A stretch of DNA of 64,000 nt from Gracilimonas sp040904925 (GCA_040904925.1 JBBDSP010000007.1:88009-152008), one strand, 5' to 3'. Counted from the stretch's first letter, positions 26,596 through 35,937 are shown. Numbers and translations are program-made. The notes: generated from the letters alone by a model not told the origin.

Positions 26596-27953
26596 TTACC
26601 ACTCACCAAGGCCAAATACAGGCTTTCGGGTGATCAATCTTCCCTCCGTAAAATCGGGGATGTCTTGTGGAGTTCCTCCTTCCCGTATCGAAGTTTCCGA
26701 TAATGGAGTGATGACCCGCATAACCGCTGCATCATACACATCAATAACGGCCGGCGCTTCGGCTCTTACACTTTCAACGAAGGCGCGGTCCAGAAAATAA
26801 TCCATGCCGCCATGACCCCCATCTACGGCAATCTCCCCGTATTTTCTCCAAAGCTCGTGGTCGTATTTTTCAAACCAGGGCTCCCATTCATCCCATTGGT
26901 GCGACTTTGAAACTCCTTCCGCATGAACACGACGGGTATGGTAATCAAATTCGGCCAGTCCTTTTACACCCTGAACTCTGAATCCAAGTGAATAGGGCCG
27001 GGGGAGATTGGTATCGTGTGTAAGAATAATGGTCTCGCCATTGGCTGTGGAAATGTGGGAAGTCACAACATCACCCAGCTTCCAGTCTATGTTTTCATAG
27101 GGGTGATTTTCACCTCCTTCAGGATGATCCAGAACAAATTGATTGAGTCCTTTGGCTTTGGTGGCAAAAGAAGAGATGGAAGTGAGTCGGTTTCCCCGAT
27201 TTACATCGAGCATGGCATTCAGTGGGCCAAGTCCGTGTGTGGGATAAAGCTCTCCGTTTCGGCGAATGGAATGCTCGGTTCTCCATCGGGCTTCACCATA
27301 ACTGTCTTTTCCAAATACGAGTCCGCCTTCGCCGTCATTGAATTTAACCTGTCTGAGATCGTGCTGGTAGCCGCCGCGCAGGTGGATAAGTTCCCCGAAT
27401 ACATTAGCTCTGACCATATTAACACCGCCATCACATCCCGGCGATAATTCACATTTTCGAGAAAGAATAAATGAGTTCCGGTTTCCTGATGAGCACGAAC
27501 CAATTCCCAGCATTCATCAACCGAAAAGGCTCCCGAAACTTCTACTCCCGTATAAACACCGTTCTTCATTGCTGCCAGACACATGGGGGTGTGCCACTTC
27601 CAGTTCGTAGCAATGATCACTCCGTCCAGATCTTCTTGTTCGAGCATTTCAAGATAAGCGTGATCACTTCCGGTATAGACTTTCGGGGCAGGTTTTCCGT
27701 GGCGATCAAAAAGTTCTTTTGTTTGGGTGATAGCCTCCGGGTCGATATCACAAATGGCAGGGCAATGAACACCTTCATACCGAAGAAGATTATTTACGTG
27801 ATTTCTTCCTCTTAATCCTGTGCCTATAAAACCAATTCTAACATCATCAAGGTTATGAAGGGAGCCATTTTTTACAAATCCAGGAAGGGTAAGAGAACCG
27901 GCAGCAAGTACCGATGCAGATTGGAGAAATTTACGTCGGGTAAAGTCGCTCAT
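26596..27953 (-). pseudogene. GH109-like Gfo/Idh/MocA oxidoreductase, frameshifted
   Basis: Two overlapping frames together give one GH109-type protein of about 450 residues. The first part (27953 to about 27420) has a Tat signal (TRRKFLQ) and a Rossmann start, IGFIGTGLRGRNHVNNLL, and runs through LENVNYRRDVMAVL. The second part resumes at NMVRANVFGELIHLRGGYQHD and runs to the stop at 26596. The change of frame lies around 27419-27424, where one base seems missing. Family members use NAD to cleave alpha-N-acetylgalactosaminides. Both halves are otherwise undamaged, so this is either a recent mutation or a sequencing error. It overlaps the upstream symporter gene by 4 bases. Confidence 0.85.
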
Positions 27954-29749
27954 TTGAATTTAGTTTTGATCAAGTGGTTTTTAATAATGAATACTGCTCC
28001 AATAAATACGAGGCTCAAGATTCCTGCAGTAATATAATTTCCATATAAGAAACTTCCGGTTCCTATGAGTGCAGAATAGGTTCCAAAACAACCTACAAAA
28101 ACCATTAAGATACTTCGGGGAACGCTCCACTCTTGTGTTTCAGTGATCTCTTCTCCCCGCTCTTTGGATTCGTTTATGAGCTTCTTCCAGCCGGGTCCGC
28201 CGGGGTGGGTGAGTTCATAGAATTTGCGCAGTGTTTCGTAGGATTCCGGCCTGGTTGTAAAAGCTGTGATGATCCAAACTACAGAAGTGATGAAAACAGC
28301 AAGCAGTAACTTTACCGTGAAACCATCAATGTAAGTAGTCGCCATGGCGTCATCACTCACAAATAGTACCAGTACAAAAGCGGTGATGGTTCCGCTGATC
28401 ATAGCCACAACTTCAGTGATGGCGTTGATCCGCCACCAGAACCATCGAAGTAAATAGATGGCTCCCGTTCCGGCTCCTGAAAGCAGAAGGATGTTGAAGG
28501 CCTGGGTGGCATCTCGGAGAAGGAATAAGGCGAATGCTCCAGAAATAACCATAAGCAACAAGGTGGAGAGCCTGCCCATACGGACCAATTCTTTTTCAGA
28601 AGCTTCCGGCTTGATAAAGCGTCGGTAAAAATCATGGACTAAATAAGAGGAACCCCAGTTAAGGTGCGTACTGATGGTGGACATAAATGCCGCGATCAGC
28701 GATGCCGTCACCAATCCCAGCCAGCCGGGAGAGAGTAGAGTCAGCATTACGGGGTAGGCGATATCATCTCCCAAATACTGATCTTCGATGTTAGGAAAAA
28801 CTTCATGAATGGAAGCCAGATCGGGATATAGAACCAGGGAAGCCAGCGCTACGATGATCCACGGCCAGGGGCGCAGGGCATAATGCGCTACGTTAAAAAG
28901 AAGGGTTGCTCCCACGGCATGATTTTCATCTTTGGCAGCCAGCATACGCTGTGCAATATATCCACCGCCACCGGGCTCTGAACCGGGATACCAAACCGAC
29001 CACCATTGTACCGCGATCGGAATGATGAACATGGAGATCACCAGCGAGGGATTATTCATATTTGGAAAAAGATCCAGTTTCCCTTCCAGGTTTGGATGAT
29101 CAAATAATGCAGCCAGAGAACCGATCTCAGGTTGATCAATAGCTACATAAGCCGCATAAAAAGCCCCGGCCATGGCAATGCCAAATTGGAAGAAATCGGT
29201 CCATATCACGCCCTTGATCCCGCCAAGTGCGGAATATGCTACTACAATGGCTGAGCCGCCTACCACAATAACCCAGGGCGAAAGCCCAAACATAATGGAA
29301 CCGATCTTTATGGCAGCAAGTGTGACCGTCCCCATGATCAGACAGTTGAACAGAACACCGAGATAGATCGCCCGAAATCCGCGCAGGAATGAAGCTGCTT
29401 TTCCGCTGTAGCGGATTTCATAGAATTCCAGATCGGTGAGAACATTTGATCGCCTCCATAACCGGGCATAAATAAAAACCGTTACCATCCCGGTGATCAA
29501 AAACGACCACCAGACCCAGTTTCGGGCAACGCCGCCTTCACGGACCAGTCCGGTTACAAGATTTGGGGTATCGGCCGAGAAGGTAGTGGCAACCATCGAG
29601 ATACCCAGCAGCCACCAGGGCATGCTTCTTCCCCCGAGAAAAAACTGTTCCTGATTTTTACCCGCCGTTTTGGAAGCCCATAACCCGATACCTAAAACTA
29701 CAGCAAAAAAAACGAAAAGGATGATCCAGTCAAAGGAATGAAGCAGCAT
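27950..29749 (-). CDS. Sodium:solute symporter (SSS family)
   Basis: A 599-residue inner-membrane transporter with about 14 TM helices. The N-terminus LGIGLWASKTAGKNQEQFFLG and the following GGRSMPWWLLGISMVATTFS are the SSS signature region near the first two helices, with Na-binding residues expected there. A conserved LSPGWLGLVTASLIAAFMST segment is in TM8. It likely imports a sugar or related solute with sodium. It overlaps the GH109-like gene (ATGA), which suggests that the enzyme's product, possibly an amino sugar, is the substrate. This link is inference. Confidence 0.9.
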   Translation of the reverse strand: MLLHSFDWIILFVFFAVVLGIGLWASKTAGKNQEQFFLGGRSMPWWLLGISMVATTFSADTPNLVTGLVREGGVARNWVWWSFLITGMVTVFIYARLWRRSNVLTDLEFYEIRYSGKAASFLRGFRAIYLGVLFNCLIMGTVTLAAIKIGSIMFGLSPWVIVVGGSAIVVAYSALGGIKGVIWTDFFQFGIAMAGAFYAAYVAIDQPEIGSLAALFDHPNLEGKLDLFPNMNNPSLVISMFIIPIAVQWWSVWYPGSEPGGGGYIAQRMLAAKDENHAVGATLLFNVAHYALRPWPWIIVALASLVLYPDLASIHEVFPNIEDQYLGDDIAYPVMLTLLSPGWLGLVTASLIAAFMSTISTHLNWGSSYLVHDFYRRFIKPEASEKELVRMGRLSTLLLMVISGAFALFLLRDATQAFNILLLSGAGTGAIYLLRWFWWRINAITEVVAMISGTITAFVLVLFVSDDAMATTYIDGFTVKLLLAVFITSVVWIITAFTTRPESYETLRKFYELTHPGGPGWKKLINESKERGEEITETQEWSVPRSILMVFVGCFGTYSALIGTGSFLYGNYITAGILSLVFIGAVFIIKNHLIKTKFK

Positions 29750-29866
29750 GATCTATGTTACATGAAATGGTTTCTGTTGAGATGACTACCGAAAAACGGG
29801 AATCAAATATTGCTCCTATGAAAAGGTATTCTGAGGAAAAAAACCAATGAATAGTGCGGGATTGTT

Positions 29867-31342
29867 TTATTCTTCTAACGAACTCACAATCTCCCTAAAA
29901 CTCTCCAGCCCCGCCTCAATATTTTCCACGATCTCATTGGCCAGTATATCCGGATCAGGGAGATTATCTAAATCAGTCAGACTATCGTCTTTGATCCAGA
30001 AGATGTCCATACTGGTTTTGTCACGGTTGGTTATCTCTTCGTAGGTGTATTTACGCCAACGACCATCAGGGTTGTCTTCACTCCAGGATTCTTTGCGGTT
30101 GTGCCGGTTTTCCGGGTTGTAGAGTTCGACAAACTCTTTGAGGTCATCAAAGGTAAGCGGACTCTTTTTCAAGGTATGATGGATATTGGTCCGGTAATCA
30201 TAATACCATACCTCTTTAGTCCACGGATCTTTGGAGGCGGGTTTGGCATCAAAGAAAACCACGTTTGCCTTTACCCCTTGCGCATAGAAAATACCGGTGG
30301 GTAATCGAAGTACGGTGTGGACATCCGCATTCTGCAGGAGTTTCTTTCGAACAGTTTCTCCGGCGCCTCCTTCAAACAATACGTTATCGGGAAGGACTAC
30401 GGCTGCTTCTCCATGAGCTTTCAGCATGGCGTTGATATGCTGCACGAAATTCAGCTGTTTGTTGGAGGAGGTTGCCCAGAAATCCTGACGGTTATAGGTG
30501 AGGGATTCTTTGGATTGGGTACCGTCTTCGTTGGTTACCGTGATACTGCTTTTCTTGCCAAAGGGTGGATTGGCTAACACATAATCAAACTTCTCATCCG
30601 GCTCGGATATCAAACTGTCGTTTCGGACGATGGGCGGTTCGGAGTTGATATCCCCGATGTTATGCAGAAATAAATTCATGAGTGCCATACGGGCGGTATT
30701 GGGTACAATCTCCCAGCCTTTGAAGGTTTTATACTTAAGAAACTCTTTCTGCTCTTTATCGAGATCATAGTTTTCCAATAGATAGTCGTAGGCAGCAAGG
30801 AAGAATCCTCCGGTGCCGGCTGCAGGGTCTGCTATGGATTTCATTGGCTCGGGCCGAACACACTCTACCATTGTTTTAATCAGAGCACGGGGTGTAAAGT
30901 ACTGTCCGGCGCCGGATTTTGTGTCCTCTGCGTTCTTTTCCAGCAAGCCCTCGTAGATATCGCCTTTTACATCTGCGCCCAACATAACCCAATTTTCAGC
31001 ATCCAGCATTTGAATGAGTTTGTACAGCTTAGCCGGGTCCTGAATTTTGTTTTGAGCTTTTACAAAGATCTGCCCGAGCATGCCGTCTTCTTTGCCCAGT
31101 TCCCGGAGCAGGGTTACATAATGCTGCTCCAGATCTGCGCCACTTTTCTCAATAAGGCTTTCCCAGTTATATTCCTCCGGGATGTTGGTATCACGGTTGT
31201 AAGGTGGTTGACTGTATTCATGCGCCATCTTCAAAAAGAGCAGATAGGTAATTTGCTCCAGGTAATCCCCATAGCCCACCCCATCGTCTCTGAGAGTATG
31301 ACAGAAATTCCAGATCTTTTGTACGATGCCGTTGGTGGTCAT
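29867..31342 (-). CDS. hsdM: Type I restriction-modification methyltransferase subunit HsdM
   Basis: A 491-residue N6-adenine methyltransferase. An N-terminal HsdM_N helical domain (about 1-120: VQKIWNFCHTLRDDGVGY, FLKMAHE) precedes the catalytic domain. SAM motif I is SIADPAAGTGGFFLAAYDYL, and motif IV is DYVLANPPFGKKS. It acts with two HsdM and one HsdS to methylate the host site and with HsdR to cut foreign DNA. Here it is the last gene of the minus-strand island, separated from hsdS by the HEPN-type gene and a toxin-antitoxin pair. Its start is 26 bases after the toxin stop. Confidence 0.95.
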   Translation of the reverse strand: MTTNGIVQKIWNFCHTLRDDGVGYGDYLEQITYLLFLKMAHEYSQPPYNRDTNIPEEYNWESLIEKSGADLEQHYVTLLRELGKEDGMLGQIFVKAQNKIQDPAKLYKLIQMLDAENWVMLGADVKGDIYEGLLEKNAEDTKSGAGQYFTPRALIKTMVECVRPEPMKSIADPAAGTGGFFLAAYDYLLENYDLDKEQKEFLKYKTFKGWEIVPNTARMALMNLFLHNIGDINSEPPIVRNDSLISEPDEKFDYVLANPPFGKKSSITVTNEDGTQSKESLTYNRQDFWATSSNKQLNFVQHINAMLKAHGEAAVVLPDNVLFEGGAGETVRKKLLQNADVHTVLRLPTGIFYAQGVKANVVFFDAKPASKDPWTKEVWYYDYRTNIHHTLKKSPLTFDDLKEFVELYNPENRHNRKESWSEDNPDGRWRKYTYEEITNRDKTSMDIFWIKDDSLTDLDNLPDPDILANEIVENIEAGLESFREIVSSLEE

Positions 31343-31368
31343 AGTCAGTCTCGTTTAGCGGGTGAACG

Positions 31369-31683
31369 CTATTTTTTAAAATGAGTTCTAATTTCTTTAA
31401 TAATTTTTTCCGGATTCTGGCGATTATCAGTAATTGTGATTACTTCAATTTCTTGTTTTAAAATCCGGTAGTAAAATGAGCTTTGGGGCGTAACGACACA
31501 CCAATGTATTTCATCAAATTCTTCAACCAGAGGATTGCTTTCAGGATGACGGGAAATTTGGTCAAGCTTCTTTTTAAGTTTTTTCAGGAAGTTAGTTTTT
31601 GAAGATGTTCCCCATTCCTGTTCAAGATACCCGAGAAGTTTAGTGAGCTTATATTCAGCAAGTGAAGATAAATAAACCTTCAC
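31369..31683 (-). CDS. RelE/ParE-family toxin
   Basis: A 104-residue toxin-type protein: KVYLSSLAEYKLTKLLGYLEQEW, then FLKKLKKKLDQISRHPESNPL and SSFYYRILKQEIEVITITDNRQNPEK, the strand and helix order of the RelE/ParE fold. It follows the antitoxin gene by 3 bases. Whether it inhibits gyrase (ParE-like) or cleaves mRNA (RelE-like) cannot be told from sequence. Its place just before hsdM may stabilise the island. Confidence 0.8.
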   Translation of the reverse strand: MKVYLSSLAEYKLTKLLGYLEQEWGTSSKTNFLKKLKKKLDQISRHPESNPLVEEFDEIHWCVVTPQSSFYYRILKQEIEVITITDNRQNPEKIIKEIRTHFKK

Positions 31684-31686
31684 GGC

Positions 31687-31905
31687 TCAGGATACTTTTT
31701 TCAGGAAATCTTCAAATGAAATGCGTTCTCCCCGGTTTAATTGTTCGAGCCCGAGTTGTATTTCTTCCTTTTCGTACTCGGTAAGGCTTTTTCGGAACTT
31801 ACTGCCTTCATTCAGCAATAACTCGTGGATTTTGTTGATTAGCTCTGGGTCTTCCAGCTCCAGAATCAATTTGGCCAGTTCAATTTTTGATGTTTGCGTA
31901 TCCAT
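31687..31905 (-). CDS. Antitoxin of the RelE/ParE-type pair
   Basis: A 72-residue helical, charged protein of the small addiction-module antitoxin type. It has a central FRKSLTEYEKEEIQLGLEQL helix and ends with RISFEDFLKK, as in antitoxins that pair with ParE-like toxins. The toxin gene follows after 3 bases. A DNA-binding domain is not obvious. The 151-base gap to the HEPN-type gene upstream probably holds its promoter. Confidence 0.75.
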   Translation of the reverse strand: MDTQTSKIELAKLILELEDPELINKIHELLLNEGSKFRKSLTEYEKEEIQLGLEQLNRGERISFEDFLKKVS

Positions 31906-32056
31906 TATTCTGAATTTTTTAAATGCGTATTATAAATAACGAAAATTGTGGATTGAATGCTATTCGGTTTCTTCTGATTGATATTGTCGTTAAATTTATA
32001 ACGTAGTATCGGTACTTCCTCTTCCGACTTCCATATCGGTTATGAAGCCGGGTTTT

Positions 32057-33439
32057 TTATTTCATCTTTTTCCAAGGAACACTTTCAACATCTCCTACCC
32101 AGCCCATTCTTTTTAATCTATTCGAATAAATTCCATCATAACCACACATTCTCAATATGATCATCTCTACGTACCAAAGAGACAACTGCTGTGCTTCAAA
32201 GCAAACAGTCGAACTAGGAGAACTTTCTCTTGCTGGATGAACAATTTCATTTCTTAATTCAGAAATAGCTTTAGGGCCAGTCTGCCAACTTTTATTTTTT
32301 GAATAGGCTTTAAATTCCTTTAACTCTTCTGGTAAATTAAATGGTATCTCTAAGTCTTCAAGTACTTTAAATATATTATTCGAGAGGCTTTTTCTTTCAA
32401 ACTTCTCTTTAGTTCGTAACCCCTTTTCTTGGACAAGATAATTAAATGCCAATAGCTCAAGAGCAGACATTGCCAATATCACTGAACCATCTGTACCAGC
32501 ACCAGCTACCCCTCTACCTGCATAAGTATACCAATACAAAATTTTATGTATTTCATTTTTCCAAAGTTCATGTTCAAAAAGCTCACTCCATCCAGGAGAC
32601 AATAATTCAAATATTTCATTCACATGTTGAGGAGAAAACCAATTATTTCTTTGTGTAAGCGACCATCTGCCTACACTACGAAGACTTCTATCTTGCCAGA
32701 TCACTTTTTTATTTTTGTCAAAACCATCAATTAATACAGGTGCTGTTAATGCTCCTCTTACAAATGAGAGCAGCCAATAAAATTTATTTAATCGAACTAA
32801 TAACTCATCAGATGTAAAACTTTTATTATTGGTTTTCTCAATCTTTCCTGAGTAAGTGATTAGGTATCCATCAGACTCACTCATCTCATTTTGAAGAGAT
32901 TTATAACCTTCTAATTTATCCAAGGTTATATTCCATTCACCATCATTAATCAAAATTCGCCCCTTATAACTAGATCGTTTCTTTTGTGAATTTCGAATTG
33001 CTTGTCCTAAACAAAAAGGAAAATTCAACAAATAGAATGTGGCGTAACTAATTTCCTTTACTTTTGGATGCTGAACTATATTACTACTGTTTTTAAAGGT
33101 TATTTGGTTCGGCCCAAAATTGTCATTGGTGATCTTTGTGATATGGCATTTATAAGAAAGGTTATCTTTTTTTATTGTTAACGGTTTCCCTTCTAAATGA
33201 TATTTTTGAAATAAACTGTTTGAAGTCTCTATTTTGAATAGAAATCGTGGTTTTGGCCAAAGATTTAAATATATGTTGCCTTTTAAATTAATCTGATCAA
33301 ATTCATCACCTGTAGTCTCAATAACTAATTCTTGATTCTCTTTAACTATAAGAGATTTATTTGGCTTAAAAGACTTCGATGCATTTCTCATCACAACTGG
33401 CAACTCATCAAAAAGTTTATCTATTTTTTCTTGTTTCAT
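32057..33439 (-). CDS. Uncharacterised protein with C-terminal HEPN-type R-x4-H motif
   Basis: A protein of about 460 residues. The ATG at 33439 lies one base after the hsdS stop (TAA-A-ATG), so it is probably translationally coupled; the frame is open upstream to 33466. The N-terminal two thirds have mixed strands and I recognise no domain. The C-terminal part (about 325-445) is helical, with SVILAMSALELLAFNYLV, then ELRNEIVHPARE, where Arg-x4-His (about residues 396-401) matches the HEPN ribonuclease motif. Abortive-infection proteins such as ApeA share this pattern. GC content is about 27-28% in lines I counted, far below hsdM and hsdR. RNA cleavage on infection is an inference. Confidence 0.6.
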   Translation of the reverse strand: MKQEKIDKLFDELPVVMRNASKSFKPNKSLIVKENQELVIETTGDEFDQINLKGNIYLNLWPKPRFLFKIETSNSLFQKYHLEGKPLTIKKDNLSYKCHITKITNDNFGPNQITFKNSSNIVQHPKVKEISYATFYLLNFPFCLGQAIRNSQKKRSSYKGRILINDGEWNITLDKLEGYKSLQNEMSESDGYLITYSGKIEKTNNKSFTSDELLVRLNKFYWLLSFVRGALTAPVLIDGFDKNKKVIWQDRSLRSVGRWSLTQRNNWFSPQHVNEIFELLSPGWSELFEHELWKNEIHKILYWYTYAGRGVAGAGTDGSVILAMSALELLAFNYLVQEKGLRTKEKFERKSLSNNIFKVLEDLEIPFNLPEELKEFKAYSKNKSWQTGPKAISELRNEIVHPARESSPSSTVCFEAQQLSLWYVEMIILRMCGYDGIYSNRLKRMGWVGDVESVPWKKMK

Positions 33440-33440
33440 T

Positions 33441-34817
33441 TTATCGCACCACCAACTCCCCGCCAAACGCCTTTTTCAAAATACTCTGTCGGAGGGCTTC
33501 GGCTTTTTGCAGGTTTTCTTTGATGGTTCGTTCTAATTGATCAACCACGGAGAGCCGGGATTCGATTTCATTTACTAATTCTCGTTGTTCTTTTATAGAA
33601 CAAAAAGGAACTGGATAAGCCTTTAATGAACTTGAATCAATACTTTCAACGGTTGTACCGTCTTTTGCGCAACTATTTCTAATCGCATTTTCATTTCCAA
33701 AAGCATACCAGTATAAATAATCGGGCAGTGTTCGGGTTACAGAAGTAAATGCTTGCAGATCTTGATTAACAGTTAGGTCTTTTTTTGCAACTGCTACTGG
33801 CAGTATTCTTCTTAAAATTCCGCTTCGAACTACAAATAATATTGAACCCTTCTTTATCCATTTTGCAGAGGAATTTTCAATTGCATTTTCTGTTATATAA
33901 TCCTCAGTTTCTGAAATATTCTTTCGCTTCATGTCTTTAGGTGATACCCACGCTACAGTACCATTCTCCCAAAATTCCTCGTTTCTCTTCGACGGTGTTC
34001 CGCCTCCTTGCCAATAACCAATTTGTTCAAATGGAATGTAAAACCATCCTTTTGGCAACCCATCATTATTGGAAATAGAGTCTTCATCTAATTTTGAAAG
34101 CTTAGTTGGCTTCCTCGGCTTTCTCCCTGGTTCCCCATCCTTCTCCCACTTCTCCACTTCTTTTTCCCATTCGGCAAGTTCGCGTTGGCGATGGGCTTTG
34201 CGTTCGGCTTTTATTTGCTGGAGGAGTTCTTCCGGGGTGGGCAGATCGGTTTGCTGTTCCCGCCATTCTGCGGTGAGCTTGCCTTCAAAGGCATCCTTCA
34301 GCACCGCCTGCCGGTAGGTGTTGAGCTGCTTCTGCGCCTTCTTCAGGTTCTCCACGCCATTATCCAACTCACTGAACAGTTCTTCTATTTTTTCTACGAT
34401 ACGGTGTTGGGTGGGAAGTGGGGGGACAGGATATGATTCCTTATTAAGATATTGGAAATGCCTTGCATATCCTTTATCAGGAATTTCAAAAACCATTCTT
34501 TTAAGTAAATAGAATAGATATTTTGGATGAATGGATTCTTTAGGTTCTAAAACCTTAATACCGTCTGCCCCAGGTGCAAAATCAAAATTTATATATTTAA
34601 CTGCTTTAGTATGGTCGCCAAATACAATGGCTGGCAAAGAACAATCCACCTTGGATTTTATTTTACTTGTATATCCTCCAATCAATTCATCTCCTTGATC
34701 AATTACAGGTAAATCCGCATTCTCCTCATAATTTTTCTGTTTAATACGTTTTTTATTAGTGGATATATTGACACAAATATCATTTAGTTTTTTTGTTTCC
34801 CAATTTGAGCTAATCAT
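33441..34817 (-). CDS. hsdS: Type I restriction specificity subunit HsdS
   Basis: A 458-residue DNA-recognition subunit with two target-recognition domains (about 5-135 and 250-415). Each is followed by a helical spacer: first PPLPTQHRIVEKIEELFSEL with a long coiled coil to about 220, then SIKEQRELVNEIESRLSVVD to the end. The spacer DNA is GC-rich, while the recognition-domain DNA is more AT-rich, a sign of domain exchange. The stop of the upstream TM/SH3 gene abuts this ATG (TAA-ATG), and the HEPN-type gene starts one base after this stop. The recognised site cannot be predicted. Confidence 0.93.
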   Translation of the reverse strand: MISSNWETKKLNDICVNISTNKKRIKQKNYEENADLPVIDQGDELIGGYTSKIKSKVDCSLPAIVFGDHTKAVKYINFDFAPGADGIKVLEPKESIHPKYLFYLLKRMVFEIPDKGYARHFQYLNKESYPVPPLPTQHRIVEKIEELFSELDNGVENLKKAQKQLNTYRQAVLKDAFEGKLTAEWREQQTDLPTPEELLQQIKAERKAHRQRELAEWEKEVEKWEKDGEPGRKPRKPTKLSKLDEDSISNNDGLPKGWFYIPFEQIGYWQGGGTPSKRNEEFWENGTVAWVSPKDMKRKNISETEDYITENAIENSSAKWIKKGSILFVVRSGILRRILPVAVAKKDLTVNQDLQAFTSVTRTLPDYLYWYAFGNENAIRNSCAKDGTTVESIDSSSLKAYPVPFCSIKEQRELVNEIESRLSVVDQLERTIKENLQKAEALRQSILKKAFGGELVVR

Positions 34818-35669
34818 TTAATTAACCTCAATAATATCTACGTGCCCTTTGTATATCCAACCAATGTCTTGTTCATCCTTTTCCAAATTTACAAATTGCA
34901 CCTTATACCAGTACTTAGTGTCATCCAATAAATCCAAATTCCGGTTTGGTAATATTGTATAAATAGAATCAGATTTAGTGTCTGGAAATTTTCGTAGCGT
35001 TGATTTCTTATTAGTTTGAAGAAATATGCTTGAGTTAACGCTTATTCTCTGTTCAAAGGAGTACGTTTTGGCCAAATGTTCTTCAATTTTTTCTAAGTGT
35101 AAATTAGATTGTCTATCCTCTTTTATCTCATTCTGTGATGAAATTTTTTGAGACTCCCCTTGATTGAGCATTATCAATATAATAATGGCCTGGGCAACAA
35201 AATTAATTAGATCAATGATATATTGTTTAGCTGAGTGTCCATTTTCTAATTTTTGGACACGTTCTTCCATGCTATCATAGAGTGCTTCAAAGTCAATATT
35301 AATTGTATCGCTTTCTTGAACTGCATTTAACTCCTGAGAAATAAATTCCGATAAATCAAAACCTTTAGCCGCTGCTTTTAATATTTCCTTGTTTGTTGTA
35401 CTTGCTGATGCCTGAGCTTCCTGAATCACCGAAGAAATTATTCTCGATGCATCTATCAACGTATCCATCTCAATGAGTTTTTTATTGACATCCAAGTTTC
35501 CAATAACCGATTGAAAGTCAATGTCTCGTAATAATTTATGAGTTTCATTCATGGCGGCTTCGTTCATAGCCTGACGAATAAAACTCATGTTTTCACTGAG
35601 ATTTTTGCTCAGCTTATTAACTGCTCTTGCAAGTTCTTTTGGAATTTGTATGTTAATTTTTGAGCTCAT
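34818..35669 (-). CDS. Membrane-anchored protein with C-terminal bacterial SH3 domain
   Basis: A 283-residue protein from the ATG at 35669. The frame is open to 35846, but the extension would overlap the HNH gene. Residues 1-50 look like a short strand and helix region (NIQIPKELARAVNKLSKNL) reminiscent of ribbon-helix-helix-like or antitoxin starts. About 55-145 is helical. Residues 149-168 form one TM helix (DLINFVAQAIIILIML). The C-terminal 70 residues match a bacterial SH3 fold: LRKFPDTKSDSIYTILP, then YWYKVQFV and GWIYKGHV. GC is about 28% in a line I counted. Its stop abuts the hsdS start. The function is unknown. Confidence 0.65.
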   Translation of the reverse strand: MSSKINIQIPKELARAVNKLSKNLSENMSFIRQAMNEAAMNETHKLLRDIDFQSVIGNLDVNKKLIEMDTLIDASRIISSVIQEAQASASTTNKEILKAAAKGFDLSEFISQELNAVQESDTINIDFEALYDSMEERVQKLENGHSAKQYIIDLINFVAQAIIILIMLNQGESQKISSQNEIKEDRQSNLHLEKIEEHLAKTYSFEQRISVNSSIFLQTNKKSTLRKFPDTKSDSIYTILPNRNLDLLDDTKYWYKVQFVNLEKDEQDIGWIYKGHVDIIEVN

Positions 35670-35691
35670 AAATGGTTCTGCATTAACTATG

Positions 35692-35937
35692 TCAGATTTT
35701 TTTATTTCCCTTACTTCTGTTAGCCGAAGTTTGGAGTGGGCGCAAATTATTAAGATGGTCTGTTCCACCTTTTGATTTTGGCTTTGAGTGGTCGATTTCC
35801 CACCCCATTTCAGAAGCTTTTCCATAAGAAGGCTTATAAATAACATTTCCCATTACATCACGGCGGTACAACTTTGGGTCTTTACCGCGTACTTTTCTGG
35901 CTTTTTGCCATACTTCATCTTTTCTGTTACTGGTCAT
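35692..35937 (-). CDS. Small HNH endonuclease
   Basis: An 81-residue protein with the HNH core: GWEIDHSKPKSKGGTDHLNN, then LRPLQTSANRSKGNKK. The first His (in IDH), the central Asn/His and the last Asn are in the usual order for a metal-dependent nicking or cutting fold. The first 45 residues are basic and begin RKDEVWQKARKVRG, typical of stand-alone HNH proteins near defence genes. It starts 2 bases after the HigA-ImmA gene and ends 22 before the TM/SH3 gene. The cysteine pairs of the CxxC-type HNH are absent. Confidence 0.85.
   Translation of the reverse strand: MTSNRKDEVWQKARKVRGKDPKLYRRDVMGNVIYKPSYGKASEMGWEIDHSKPKSKGGTDHLNNLRPLQTSANRSKGNKKI

Noticed and set aside
29790..29815. CGGGAATC-type match to the tRNA-Arg 3' end as an att site
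   Set aside because: Only 8 to 10 bases match, too few to be a real direct repeat in a 64 kb window.
32010..32050. Inverted repeat with a T tract between the antitoxin gene and the HEPN-type gene
   Set aside because: The T tract is on the plus strand, where no gene ends nearby, and the stem has a mismatch; not convincing as a terminator.
35670..35846. Upstream extension of the TM/SH3 protein
   Set aside because: The extra 59 codons would overlap the HNH gene and show no family features; the ATG at 35669 is better placed.
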